A DNA stretch of 22,026 nucleotides from contig SFIS01000067.1 in NCBI GenBank assembly GCA_004555245.1, positions 1 through 22,026 of the forward strand, given 5' to 3'. The DNA comes from Bacteroidales bacterium. GTDB taxonomy: Bacteria > Bacteroidota > Bacteroidia > Bacteroidales > Bacteroidaceae. Under the pieces are notes generated by a model. It ran no database searches. It had not been told where the DNA came from and saw nothing but the letters and a program-made list of their open reading frames with translations. Both the position numbers and the translations under genes were made by a program. Below, in pieces: positions 8,247 through 16,995 of the stretch (the first letter of the stretch is position 1; each line of letters begins with the position of its first letter).

Positions 8247-10883
8247 ATGCATACAAAGAGATTCTTTTCTTTTCTCATAACACTCCTCTGTTACATCTCC
8301 TCGCCGGCACAGACCATACAGGTGTCGGCACCGCAGCAGGTGGCTGTCGGAGAACAGTTCAGACTGAGATACACCGTCGCCACACAGGATGTCAAAGGCT
8401 TCCGTGCCGGCAATATCCCCGACGGCCTCGAAGTGCTTATGGGACCCAGCACAAGCTCACAATCGAGCTTCCAGATGGTCAACGGACATACGTCAAGCTC
8501 ATCGTCGGTCACCTACACATACATCGTGTCGGCCGACAAGCCCGGACATTATGTCGTGCCGCCTGCACATGCTGTCGTCAACGGAAAGAATGTCACGTCG
8601 TCGGCAATAAAGATTGTGGTCAGCGGACAGGCTTCGTCGTCTTCCTCGTCTGCACACGGACAACAGCAGACAGCACAGGTGAGACAGGCGGGCTCGCACA
8701 TCTCCGGCAACGACCTCTTCATCACTGTCACCGCAAACAAACACCGTGTGCATGAGCAGGAACCCGTATTGCTCACATACAAGGTATATACGCAGGTGGA
8801 ACTAACACAGCTGAAAGGCGACATGCCTGACCTCAAAGGATTCCATACACTGCAGATTCCGCTACCGGAACAGAAATCGTTCCATATCGAAAACTACAGG
8901 GGACGACCCTACCGCTGCGTCACATGGGACCAGTATGTCATGTATCCCCAGATGACAGGCAAGCTCGAGATTCCTTCTCTTACGTATAAAGGCATCGTAG
9001 TGCAGGCAAATCAGAACATCGACCCATTCGAGGCGTTCTTCAACGGAGGCTCGGGATATATCGAAGTGAAGAAAGACATCATCGCACCGGCAGTAAATAT
9101 TCAGGTTGACCCGCTACCGCAAAGACCGGAAGGATTTTCAGGCGGCGTGGGAAAATTCTCCATATCAGGCTCTCTGAACAAGCAGACGGTGGCGGCAAAC
9201 GACCCCGTCACTCTCAGAGTAGTGGTCAGCGGAGTGGGCAACCTGAAACTTATAAAGCAGCCAGAAGTGGCGTTCCCGAAGGATTTTGACAAATATGAGC
9301 CGAAGACGACAGACAAGACACGCCTCTCTGTCAACGGACTGGAGGGGAACATGATATACGACTTCCTCTTCGTCCCGAGACATCAGGGAGATTTCACCAT
9401 TCCTGCCGTCGAGTTCACTTACTACGACACGCACGCCAACGCATACAAGACAGTGAAGACAAAAGAACTAAAACTGCATGTCACACCGGGCGAAGGAGGC
9501 AACTCTACTGTAGCAGACTTCACGGAAAAAGAGCTCGACATTCTCGCCGCTAAGACTGGCAGCAGCGCTACAACGCACCGTGACATCTTCTACGGGACGG
9601 CTCTGTACAACGCTGTCATCATTGCCATACTCGCCGTCTTCATCATACTGGTCTTCATCTTCCGCCAGCGCGCCATCATGAATGCTGATGTCGTGGGCAT
9701 GAGAGGACGCAAGGCGAACAAGGTAGCGGCAAAGAGACTGAAACTCGCCGGACGGCTCATGAAGCAGCACAAGCAGGAACAGTTCTATGACGAAGTGCTA
9801 AGGGCACTCTGGGGATATGTAGGAGACAAACTCAACATCCCCGTCGTCGAACTCTCAAGAGACAACATACGCGAACGCCTCTCTGCACGCAGCGTCGAGG
9901 CTGACATCATCGATGTCTTCGTCAGTGCTATCGACGAGTGCGAATATGCACGCTATGCACCGGGCGATGCGGGCGGAAAGATGGCTGGAGTCTATCAGAA
10001 AGCAATGAAAGGCATAACGGAAATCGACGACTTCCTGAAAGGGAACAAACGCAACAGAAAGGCGGCGGGAGAAAAGAATAATGGTGGTGGCGACGCCAAC
10101 GGTGCCGCACCGGACATCATGACGCCAGTCTTCATCATCGCAGCGGCGCTGCAAATCGCCTGCTCTGTGAATGTGCAGGCGGCTCTCGTATCGAAGGACA
10201 CGGCGGACAAGGCTTACGCTGTCGGCAACTATCAGGCTGCCATAACAGAATACGAGCAGCTCCTGAAGAAGACACCTTCTGCCGAACTCTACTATAATCT
10301 CGGCAACGCATATTTCCGTTCAGACAACATCACGAAGGCAGTGATAGCATACAACAAGGCTGCCCTGCTGCTGCCGGCTGACAAGGAGATAGCACATAAC
10401 CTCGCCGTAGCCCGCAACAAGACCATCGACAAGATGCAGCCGCGCCAGCAATCCTTCATCGTCGCCGGTTTCGATGCCGTCGTAAGGCTGTTCAATACAG
10501 ACACTTGGGCGTTCATCGCAATCATCTCGCTCATCACCGTCGTGCTCGCTACACTGCTCTATCTCTTTGCCGAGGCGGTCATACTGAGACAGGTGGGATT
10601 CTATGGGGCTGTGATCGCATTCCTCATATTCATTATCGGCAACGTCTGTGCATACACGCAATACAGCAATCTCAATGCCGACGACGGAGCCGTTATAGTC
10701 AAGGATGTCTGTCATGTGAAGAAAACGCCGGAGCTGAATGCGGCAGAAACGCTCACCGTGCATGAGGGCACACACCTCAGAATCGTTGACGACACTGTCA
10801 AAGGATGGCTCGAAGTAGTGCTCGACGACGGCACAGCAGGGTGGATAACAGATGATATGGTAGAGCGAATCATTACGAAGTGA
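8247..10883 (+). CDS. BatD-BatE fusion protein
   Basis: A single 878-residue ORF that joins two Bat proteins. Residues 1-21 are a signal peptide (ending PAQ). Residues 22 to about 420 form the BatD oxygen-tolerance region of Ig-like beta domains, followed by a membrane helix at about 454-475 and a cytoplasmic domain (476-615). A polar, Gly/Asn-rich linker (about 607-624) leads to a hydrophobic segment (M625-645, TPVFIIAAALQIAC) that looks like the signal peptide of an ancestral BatE. Then come TPR repeats (about 650-720, YYNLGNAYFRSDN), two membrane helices (about 753-775 and 783-803) and a C-terminal SH3-like domain ending GWITDDMVERI. No stop or frame change lies at the junction, so this is a real in-frame fusion. 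The former signal peptide would act as a membrane anchor and keep the TPR domain periplasmic. It is the last gene of the operon. Confidence 0.88.
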   Translation: MHTKRFFSFLITLLCYISSPAQTIQVSAPQQVAVGEQFRLRYTVATQDVKGFRAGNIPDGLEVLMGPSTSSQSSFQMVNGHTSSSSSVTYTYIVSADKPGHYVVPPAHAVVNGKNVTSSAIKIVVSGQASSSSSSAHGQQQTAQVRQAGSHISGNDLFITVTANKHRVHEQEPVLLTYKVYTQVELTQLKGDMPDLKGFHTLQIPLPEQKSFHIENYRGRPYRCVTWDQYVMYPQMTGKLEIPSLTYKGIVVQANQNIDPFEAFFNGGSGYIEVKKDIIAPAVNIQVDPLPQRPEGFSGGVGKFSISGSLNKQTVAANDPVTLRVVVSGVGNLKLIKQPEVAFPKDFDKYEPKTTDKTRLSVNGLEGNMIYDFLFVPRHQGDFTIPAVEFTYYDTHANAYKTVKTKELKLHVTPGEGGNSTVADFTEKELDILAAKTGSSATTHRDIFYGTALYNAVIIAILAVFIILVFIFRQRAIMNADVVGMRGRKANKVAAKRLKLAGRLMKQHKQEQFYDEVLRALWGYVGDKLNIPVVELSRDNIRERLSARSVEADIIDVFVSAIDECEYARYAPGDAGGKMAGVYQKAMKGITEIDDFLKGNKRNRKAAGEKNNGGGDANGAAPDIMTPVFIIAAALQIACSVNVQAALVSKDTADKAYAVGNYQAAITEYEQLLKKTPSAELYYNLGNAYFRSDNITKAVIAYNKAALLLPADKEIAHNLAVARNKTIDKMQPRQQSFIVAGFDAVVRLFNTDTWAFIAIISLITVVLATLLYLFAEAVILRQVGFYGAVIAFLIFIIGNVCAYTQYSNLNADDGAVIVKDVCHVKKTPELNAAETLTVHEGTHLRIVDDTVKGWLEVVLDDGTAGWITDDMVERIITK

Positions 10884-10887
10884 CATC

Positions 10888-10904
10888 GCAGAAGCGTCAT
10901 CTGC
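10888..10904 (+). terminator. Weak hairpin after batDE
   Basis: GCAGA (10888-10892) pairs with TCTGC (10900-10904) around a 7-nt loop, starting four bases after the batDE stop codon, and is followed by a moderately T/A-rich stretch. The stem is short, so this is at best a weak terminator; read-through into the hydrolase gene 69 bp downstream is possible. Confidence 0.25.
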
Positions 10905-10952
10905 AACATTATTCAAGTATTTATCACTACGCTAAAAATATCCATAAACAAC

Positions 10953-11594
10953 GTGTTGAACATAAAAACATTCCATGTCAATCCTCTCGACGAGAACTGC
11001 TATGTCGTCAGCGATGAGACAAAACAGTGTGTCATAATTGATTGTGGCGCATATACAACAGACGAACAGAACGAAATCATTGACTATATCAAGTCAGAAG
11101 AACTCACTCCCGTAGCCCTCCTTGCCACACACGGACATCTCGACCACAACTTCGGGATAGACGCCATGAACAGGGCATTCGGACTGAAACTGCAGCTGCA
11201 TAGAGGCGACGAACGCCTTGTGCGTGAGATGAAGCAACAGGCGGAATCGCTTTTCGGAATGACGATAGACTTTGTCCCGCAACTCGGAGAGTTCCTCAAC
11301 AGCGGCGACGACATACTGTTCGGCAACAGCAAACTGAAGGTGATCGCCGTCCCGGGACACACAATGGGAGGCGTGGCTTTCTATTGCGAGGAAGAGAAGG
11401 TGCTCTTCTCGGGCGATACGCTGTTCCGTCTGTCCATCGGACGCACCGACCTGCCCGGCGGTTCAATGTTCATGATCATCAACAGCCTGCGTTACTTATG
11501 CCAGCTGCCCGACGAGGTGAAGGTCTATACCGGCCACGGTCCTTCAACCACAGTAGGCTACGAGCTGGCGCACAATCCTTACCTCGACCGATAA
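10953..11594 (+). CDS. Metallo-beta-lactamase-fold hydrolase (glyoxalase II-like)
   Basis: A 213-residue cytoplasmic hydrolase of the metallo-beta-lactamase superfamily, in the group of small glyoxalase II-like thioesterase proteins. The binuclear metal site is visible: THGHLDH (H60, H62, D64, H65), H136 in PGHTMGG, D155 in FSGDTLF and H195 in TGHGP. There is no signal peptide. The start is GTG 10953 (a TTG follows directly at 10956); the protein begins in the first beta strand, as is usual. It lies 14 bp before ruvC and is probably co-transcribed with it. The true substrate is not known: glyoxalase II, persulfide dioxygenase-like and other thioesterases share these motifs. Confidence 0.9.
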   Translation: MLNIKTFHVNPLDENCYVVSDETKQCVIIDCGAYTTDEQNEIIDYIKSEELTPVALLATHGHLDHNFGIDAMNRAFGLKLQLHRGDERLVREMKQQAESLFGMTIDFVPQLGEFLNSGDDILFGNSKLKVIAVPGHTMGGVAFYCEEEKVLFSGDTLFRLSIGRTDLPGGSMFMIINSLRYLCQLPDEVKVYTGHGPSTTVGYELAHNPYLDR

Positions 11595-11608
11595 ACCGTC
11601 ATCACACC

Positions 11609-12178
11609 TTGGACAACAGACACCCGAAAGCCGAACATATCATAATGGGCATCGACCCCGGAACTAATGTCATGGGGTACGGCATACTGCGCGTCAACGG
11701 CAACAAGGCATCGATGATAGCTATGGGATGTATCGATATGCGGAAGATGGCTGACCCGTATCTCAGGCTCGGACATATCTTCAAGCGCGTCACTGGCATC
11801 ATCGAGGAGTATCTCCCCGACGAACTCGCCATCGAAGCGCCCTTCTTCGGAAAGAACATACAGTCGATGCTGAAACTCGGACGTGCGCAGGGCGTAGCCA
11901 TCGCAGCTGCCATTCAGCGTGACATCCCTATTCACGAATACGCGCCGCTGAAGATAAAGATGGCGCTGACAGGCAACGGCTCCGCATCGAAAGAGCAGGT
12001 TGCGGACATGCTGAAACGTATGCTGAAGCTCTCTGACGACGAACTGCCGAAGTTCCTTGACGCGACAGACGCACTCGCCGCGGCATACTGCCACTTCCTG
12101 CAGATGGGCACGCCCGTCTCGACAAGCCCGCATTACGGGTCGTGGAAAGACTTCGCACGACGTAACAAACTCATTTAG
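11609..12178 (+). CDS. ruvC: RuvC, Holliday junction resolvase
   Basis: The endonuclease that cleaves Holliday junctions at the end of homologous recombination, working with RuvAB. All four catalytic acids can be placed: D16 (GIDPGTN), E76 (LAIEAPFFGKN), D151 and D154 (DATDALAAA), with the same spacing as in E. coli RuvC (D7, E66, D138, D141). The start is set at TTG 11609, 14 bp after the previous stop, giving 189 residues. ATG 11645 would start only three residues before the first catalytic Asp and would lose the leading beta strand. Bacteroidetes RuvC proteins usually have such a short N-terminal extension. ruvA and ruvB are not in the window. Confidence 0.93.
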   Translation: MDNRHPKAEHIIMGIDPGTNVMGYGILRVNGNKASMIAMGCIDMRKMADPYLRLGHIFKRVTGIIEEYLPDELAIEAPFFGKNIQSMLKLGRAQGVAIAAAIQRDIPIHEYAPLKIKMALTGNGSASKEQVADMLKRMLKLSDDELPKFLDATDALAAAYCHFLQMGTPVSTSPHYGSWKDFARRNKLI

Positions 12179-12193
12179 AATCCTATCCACATA

Positions 12194-13783
12194 ATGCAGA
12201 ATATCATCAGCATCAGCGACGGCGTGTGCCGTATGCCAGCATGGCGTATGGCACAACCCGTCAACTTCCAGCTCAACGACGGCGAACATATTGCCGTCGT
12301 CGGACCCAATGGCGGCGGAAAGTCTATGCTCATCGACATCATAACCGGGGCACATGCCCTCCTGCCGACCAATCCCGTGAGATACGATTTCGCTCCTTCG
12401 GAAGCGAAACTCGTCAGCGACAACATCAAGACAATGACCTTCCGCGATTCTTACGGACCTGCAGACGCCAACTACTACCACCAGCAGCGCTGGAACCAGC
12501 ATGACATCGAAGAGACGCCACTTGTCTCCGACCTCCTCGACGAGGCATTCCGCATTGCCGAGACAGGGCTTACGCGGCAGACTGTATATGACCGCTTCCT
12601 TGTCAGAGACGAGACAAGCGAAGAGAAAGCGGCACGTCTCGCACGCGACGAACAGCGGCGCGAGACAATGCACAGTAGCCTCAAGCGCGTCAGACAGCAC
12701 CTCTATGATATCTTCCATCTTGAGACATTGCTCGACAAACACGTCATAATGCTCTCGAGCGGAGAGCTGCGCAAGTTCCAGCTCACCAAGACATTGCTCA
12801 CCAACCCGAGGGTTCTGATAATGGACAACCCCTTCATCGGTCTTGATGTCAATGCACGCAGACAGCTGCACGAGTTCCTGCAGGTGCTCACATCAGAGAC
12901 ACGCGTCAGCGTCATTCTCGTACAGTCGAAGAGCGACGACATACCTGAGTTCGTCACTCATGTCGTGAAGGTAGAGAACATGACGGTTGGAGAGAAGCAG
13001 ACACGTCAGGAGTATCTTGCTTCCGCAACACCCGTACCCCCTCATGTGCTTGAGACACCGCTAAAGGATGACATCCTCGCCCTTCCGGATACACCGTCAC
13101 CCGTAGCAGGAGACAGCGATGACGTCATCCGCTTCAACAACGTGAACATCAGATACGGCACCCGCACCATACTGAAAGACCTCTCGCTGGCTGTCCGTAA
13201 CGGCGACCGCTGGGCTCTCTCAGGCGAGAACGGGGCTGGAAAATCCACACTCCTGAGCATCGTATGTGCCGACAACCCGCAGTCGTATGCCAACGATATC
13301 GTCCTCTTCGGGCATCAGCGCGGAAAAGGAGAGAGCATCTGGGACATCAAACGTAACATCGGATATATCTCGCCTGAGATGCACCGGGCATTCCAACGCA
13401 ACATACCGTCTGTCGAGATTGTCGCATCAGGACTCTCCGACATGCACGGACTGTATTCAAAACCCAATGCGCAGCAACGCGAACAGTGCATCTTCTGGAT
13501 GCGTGTCTTCGGAGTAGAAAGCCTCGCCGACCGCACCTTCCTCTCCCTCTCGTCTGGCGAGCAGCGTCTCGTACTCCTTGCACGAGCCTTTGTCAAAGAC
13601 CCGCCCCTCCTCATCCTCGACGAGCCGCTGCACGGACTTGACCTCATCAACCGCCGACGCGTGAAAGATATCATCGAGACTTTCTGCCAGCGGCGCAACA
13701 AGACGCTCATCATGGTCACGCACTATGCAGAAGAACTGCCGTCATGCATCAACCATGAGATATTCCTCCGGCGCAATGCCTGA
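12194..13783 (+). CDS. Tandem ABC ATPase, ModF/PhrA-like
   Basis: A soluble 529-residue protein with two ABC ATPase domains and no membrane segments, resembling ModF (PhrA) proteins. The first domain has Walker A GPNGGGKS (37-44) and signature LSSGE (187-191), but its Walker B reads VLIMDN (207-212), with Asn212 where the catalytic Glu should be, and its switch position reads VQS in place of VTH. The second domain is canonical: GENGAGKS (344-351), LSSGE (452-456), LLILDE (E477) and H510. The protein is therefore predicted to have one active and one mainly nucleotide-binding site. It starts 15 bp after ruvC. Its role is unknown; E. coli ModF is linked to molybdate loci, but no mod genes are near. 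Confidence 0.88.
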   Translation: MQNIISISDGVCRMPAWRMAQPVNFQLNDGEHIAVVGPNGGGKSMLIDIITGAHALLPTNPVRYDFAPSEAKLVSDNIKTMTFRDSYGPADANYYHQQRWNQHDIEETPLVSDLLDEAFRIAETGLTRQTVYDRFLVRDETSEEKAARLARDEQRRETMHSSLKRVRQHLYDIFHLETLLDKHVIMLSSGELRKFQLTKTLLTNPRVLIMDNPFIGLDVNARRQLHEFLQVLTSETRVSVILVQSKSDDIPEFVTHVVKVENMTVGEKQTRQEYLASATPVPPHVLETPLKDDILALPDTPSPVAGDSDDVIRFNNVNIRYGTRTILKDLSLAVRNGDRWALSGENGAGKSTLLSIVCADNPQSYANDIVLFGHQRGKGESIWDIKRNIGYISPEMHRAFQRNIPSVEIVASGLSDMHGLYSKPNAQQREQCIFWMRVFGVESLADRTFLSLSSGEQRLVLLARAFVKDPPLLILDEPLHGLDLINRRRVKDIIETFCQRRNKTLIMVTHYAEELPSCINHEIFLRRNA

Positions 13784-13882
13784 CAACCCGCCGCTGCCGC
13801 CTGCCGCCTCTCTCACACCATGCGACGGCTCCGCTGCTGCAACACTGCATATCCATACAAACATTTTTATACGACAAACATC

Positions 13883-14341
13883 ATGACAACAGGAGACAGA
13901 CTGCCCGAACTGCTCGGATACGACCAGAACGGAAACGAGATTACGCTAAGCCAGATGCAAGGCAAGAAATTCATTCTCTACACCTATCCCAAGGACAACA
14001 CGCCGGGCTGTACGGCAGAGGCATGCTCTCTCCGTGACAGCTACGCCGACCTGCAGGCGGCTGGCTACGCCGTCATCGGTGTCAGCAAAGACAGTGCGGC
14101 AAGCCATCAGCGCTTCGCAGAGAAACATGCGCTGCCTTTCCCTCTCATTGCCGATGTCGATACGAGACTGCTGCAGGAAATCGGAGCATGGGGAGAGAAA
14201 ACCATGTGTGGCAGAAAGACAGTCGGCACGCTGCGCACAACATTCCTCGTAGATGAGGAAGGAAGAATCGAACGCATATTCTCGCCGAAAGAGATAAAGA
14301 CAAAGATTCATGCCGCACAGATTCTTGAGACTATAGGATAA
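13883..14341 (+). CDS. bcp: Bcp/PrxQ-type thiol peroxidase
   Basis: A peroxiredoxin that reduces hydrogen peroxide and organic hydroperoxides with thioredoxin as electron donor. The 152-residue protein carries the PrxQ signature PGCTAEAC: C43 is the peroxidatic Cys and C48 the resolving Cys of the classical BCP type. The conserved Arg in the TLRTTFLVD segment is present. I chose ATG 13883 because family members start with GDRLPEL; the frame stays open upstream to 13820, but those residues are Cys/Arg/Tyr-rich and not family-like. It is cytoplasmic. It lies 99 bp after the ABC gene with no clear promoter between, and is followed by a terminator-like structure. It fits the oxidative-stress theme of the window. 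Confidence 0.93.
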   Translation: MTTGDRLPELLGYDQNGNEITLSQMQGKKFILYTYPKDNTPGCTAEACSLRDSYADLQAAGYAVIGVSKDSAASHQRFAEKHALPFPLIADVDTRLLQEIGAWGEKTMCGRKTVGTLRTTFLVDEEGRIERIFSPKEIKTKIHAAQILETIG

Positions 14342-14700
14342 ACGACGCAAAGAAGTGTCCTCCCAGCAAGACAGGCGGGGACATAAAGGCAGACAAAGAC
14401 ATCGGGGGTGGACAGGTTGTTAACAACATGTCTGTCCCCGACATTCGTTTTGTGTCGTCGCTCAAAACGTCAGCAGCGAAAAGAGCCGACAGTGATGACG
14501 AATCGTGCCTGCAGATGTCGCGAATGTAGCCCGTAGTTTCGACGATGAGAGCCCCCATGAGTAGTGTAGGGCAAGAAACAGTCAAAACGTGAGAATGGAC
14601 TGACGGAAACCTCTGGCGTGACAGTCTGCCGCCACCATGCTCTGCCGCTAAATCTGAACGGTGCCGGGTATTTGCCTTTTATATGTAGCTGCCCGCACTT
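14342..14700. other. Non-coding region after bcp
   Basis: I find no convincing gene. The first 100 bases hold several mutually pairing G/C blocks (14356-14360, 14377-14383, 14410-14415, 14432-14439). The sequence CAAAACGT occurs twice (14462 and 14582 regions). An 84-codon minus-strand frame (14331-14585) overlaps the bcp 3' end and resembles no family I know. The stretch to 14700 shows nothing else I can name. Confidence 0.5.
14402..14450 (+). terminator. Terminator-like hairpin downstream of bcp
   Basis: GGACAG (14410-14415) pairs with CTGTCC (14432-14437), extended by TCGG/CCGA (14402-14405 / 14438-14441) around a 4-nt bulge. The loop contains the palindrome GTTGTTAACAAC (14416-14427), which can form an inner stem. 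It is followed by TTCGTTTTG (14444-14452), a short T-rich tract. This most likely ends the bcp transcript. Confidence 0.5.
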
Positions 14701-14731
14701 ACTTTAATCTTAGTTAAATATGTATAATGTC

Positions 14732-14764
14732 TTGTCCTGCATTCATGTTTTTTTTGTATTTTTG
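14732..14764 (+). promoter_or_regulatory. Bacteroidetes-type promoter for the M3 peptidase operon
   Basis: TATTTTTG at 14757-14764 matches the -7 consensus TAnnTTTG exactly. TTG at 14732-14734 lies 22 nt upstream as a poor -33 element. The surrounding 14695-14770 is markedly AT-rich. Transcription would start near 14770, leaving a leader of about 70 nt before the ATG at 14842. Confidence 0.6.
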
Positions 14765-14841
14765 CAACTTAAGAGCACAAGGCATCAACAGGCATACTCT
14801 ACAGGTGCAGACGTGCATTATAAAACCGATAGAAAAGAAAG

Positions 14842-16983
14842 ATGACAAGTACAGGAAGCAACCCCTTTTTCCATAAATATGACACCCCGCACGGAACCGT
14901 TCCGTTCGGCAGTTTCACTCTCCGGCATATCGAAGAAGCGATGATGGAGGGCATGCAGCGCGAGAAGGAGCAGATGGAGCGTATATGCAGCAACACCGCT
15001 GAACCTACGTTCGACAACACCATCATATACGACGACGAGAAGGAAGACGGATATTACGACCTTCTGGACCGCGCCTCGACAGTCTTCTTCAATATCCTCT
15101 CTGCCGACACTGACGACGAATGGGATGCTCTGGCAAACAAGATGTCGCCTCTGCTGACGCAGCATTCCAACGATTTGCGCCTCAACCCCGTCTTCTTCAA
15201 GAGGGTGAAGGCTGTCTATGACGCATACAACGGAACTGGAGAAACGACGCAGCGGGAGCTTAGCCCTGAAGAGAAGAAACTGCTCGAGGACACGTATATG
15301 GGTTTAGTGCGCTCCGGTGCGTTGCTCGACGAGAAGGGACAGGAGACCTTGCGCAAACTCACGGAGGAGGCCGGACTGCTGTCGCTGCAGTTCTCGCAAA
15401 ACCTCCTGAAGGAGAAGAAGGCATACAAACTGCTGATAACAGACGAGAGACAGCTCGACGGACTGCCGCAGACAGCCATTGACGCCGCTGCTGCCGCTGC
15501 AAGGGAAGAGGCGAAGAGCCGCACCGGTGTTGTCTCCGGCAATGATAACGGCAATGCGCCAGCCGAGGCTGCGAAGAGCTGGCTGTTCACTCTCGACTAT
15601 CCGTCGTGGCAGCCGTTCATGACATACAGCACGCAGCGCGAGCTTCGCCGGGAGATGTATATGGCGTACAATACTGTCTGTACGCATGACAATGCCGAGA
15701 ACAACCTCGCTGTCTGCAGCAGGCTGATAAACATACGCCGCGAGATAGCACAGCTGTTGGGATATGAGGATTATGCCTCGTATGTGCTTGAACGCCGCAT
15801 GGCGGATTCTCCGCAGAAGGTGTATGACCTGCTGGACAGACTGATTGAGTCGTACAAACCTGCCGCCATAGAGGAGGGAAAAGCCCTGGAGGCGATGGCG
15901 AAACGGATGGAAGGCGACGGTTTCGAGATGCAGCCGTGGGACAAGGCTTTCTATGCGCACAAGCTGAAACTTGCCGAATACGACATAGATGCCGAGATGT
16001 TGCGTCCCTATCTGCAGTTGGAGAATGTGGTGAAGGGAGTCTTCGGACTTGCCACGACGCTCTACGGAATCACGTTCCGTGAGAACAAGGACATCCCCGT
16101 CTATCATCCTGACGTGAAGGCATACGAGGTGATGGACGCCGACGGCAGTTTCCTCGCCGTCCTTTACGCCGACTTCTTCCCCCGCAAAGGGAAACGCGGC
16201 GGTGCGTGGATGACGGAATACCAGAGCCAGTATATCAGGAAAAGCGGCGAGAACGTCCGCCCGCACGTCTCTATCGTGACCAACTTCACGAAGCCGACAG
16301 ATGACAAGCCGGCATTGCTGACACTCGGCGAGGTGGAGACGCTGCTGCATGAGTTCGGCCACGCTCTGCACGGTATGTTCGCAAACACCCGCTTCGCCTC
16401 GCTCTCCGGCACCAACGTGCTGTGGGACTTTGTCGAACTGCCGTCGCAGTTCATGGAGAACTATGCCGTCGAGGCGGACTTCCTGCGCACCTTTGCCGTA
16501 CATCACGAGACGGGAGAATGTATTCCCGACCATCTGATAGAGCGCATCGTGAAGGCCCGCAACTTCAATGTGGCGATGAGTTGTCTGCGCCAAGTGAGCT
16601 TCGGACTGCTTGACATGGCATACTACACACAGAAACGTGAGTTTGCCGAAGACATCATGACCTTCGAGAAAGAGGCGTGGGCACCTGCCGTGACCGACCG
16701 CCAACTGGCGGAGACGTGCATGACCGTGCAGTTCTCGCACATCATCTCGGGAGGCTATGCAGCCGGCTACTACAGCTACAAATGGGCGGAGGTGCTTGAT
16801 GCGGATGCCTTTGCCGTCTTCCGCCGGGAGGGAATCTTCAACCGCGAGACGGCGCAACGCTTCCGTGACTGTATCCTTTCAAAGGGCGGGACAGAGCATC
16901 CGATGACGCTCTTCGTGCGTTTCAAGGGCAGCGAACCCTCCATCGACGCTTTGATGGAGCGCAACGGCATAACCCGAAAATGA
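14842..16983 (+). CDS. M3-family metallopeptidase, peptidyl-dipeptidase Dcp-like
   Basis: A 713-residue zinc peptidase of family M3 that cleaves oligopeptides, most likely removing C-terminal dipeptides as Dcp does. The zinc motif HEFGH is at 503-507 (H503, E504, H507), with the third ligand E532 in the FVELPSQFMENY segment; the 29-residue spacing equals that of E. coli Dcp (H470, E499). The late substrate-binding region HIISGGYAAGYYSYKW is conserved. There is no signal peptide, so the enzyme is probably cytoplasmic and recycles peptides. The protein begins with the typical NPFF...TPHGTVPF motif. A small Ala/Gly-rich insertion with GNDNGNAPAEAA lies at about 232-247. It is the first gene of a tight cluster; the next start is 12 bp away. 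Confidence 0.93.
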   Translation: MTSTGSNPFFHKYDTPHGTVPFGSFTLRHIEEAMMEGMQREKEQMERICSNTAEPTFDNTIIYDDEKEDGYYDLLDRASTVFFNILSADTDDEWDALANKMSPLLTQHSNDLRLNPVFFKRVKAVYDAYNGTGETTQRELSPEEKKLLEDTYMGLVRSGALLDEKGQETLRKLTEEAGLLSLQFSQNLLKEKKAYKLLITDERQLDGLPQTAIDAAAAAAREEAKSRTGVVSGNDNGNAPAEAAKSWLFTLDYPSWQPFMTYSTQRELRREMYMAYNTVCTHDNAENNLAVCSRLINIRREIAQLLGYEDYASYVLERRMADSPQKVYDLLDRLIESYKPAAIEEGKALEAMAKRMEGDGFEMQPWDKAFYAHKLKLAEYDIDAEMLRPYLQLENVVKGVFGLATTLYGITFRENKDIPVYHPDVKAYEVMDADGSFLAVLYADFFPRKGKRGGAWMTEYQSQYIRKSGENVRPHVSIVTNFTKPTDDKPALLTLGEVETLLHEFGHALHGMFANTRFASLSGTNVLWDFVELPSQFMENYAVEADFLRTFAVHHETGECIPDHLIERIVKARNFNVAMSCLRQVSFGLLDMAYYTQKREFAEDIMTFEKEAWAPAVTDRQLAETCMTVQFSHIISGGYAAGYYSYKWAEVLDADAFAVFRREGIFNRETAQRFRDCILSKGGTEHPMTLFVRFKGSEPSIDALMERNGITRK

Positions 16984-16995
16984 TTTCATCGCAAT

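Noticed and set aside
11579..12871. 430-codon minus-strand open frame
   Set aside because: It lies antisense to ruvC and the ABC gene, both certain from catalytic motifs; the product is Cys/His/Val-rich as expected for a shadow frame.
13820..13882. N-terminal extension of the peroxiredoxin from 13820
   Set aside because: The added residues resemble translated spacer; family members begin at the GDRLPEL segment right after ATG 13883.
14331..14585. 84-codon minus-strand frame after bcp
   Set aside because: It overlaps the bcp end and the terminator-like hairpin and matches no family; it cannot be excluded, but nothing supports it.
15304..16857. 517-codon minus-strand open frame
   Set aside because: Antisense to the M3 peptidase gene with its intact HEFGH site; its length is due to codon bias in a GC-rich gene.
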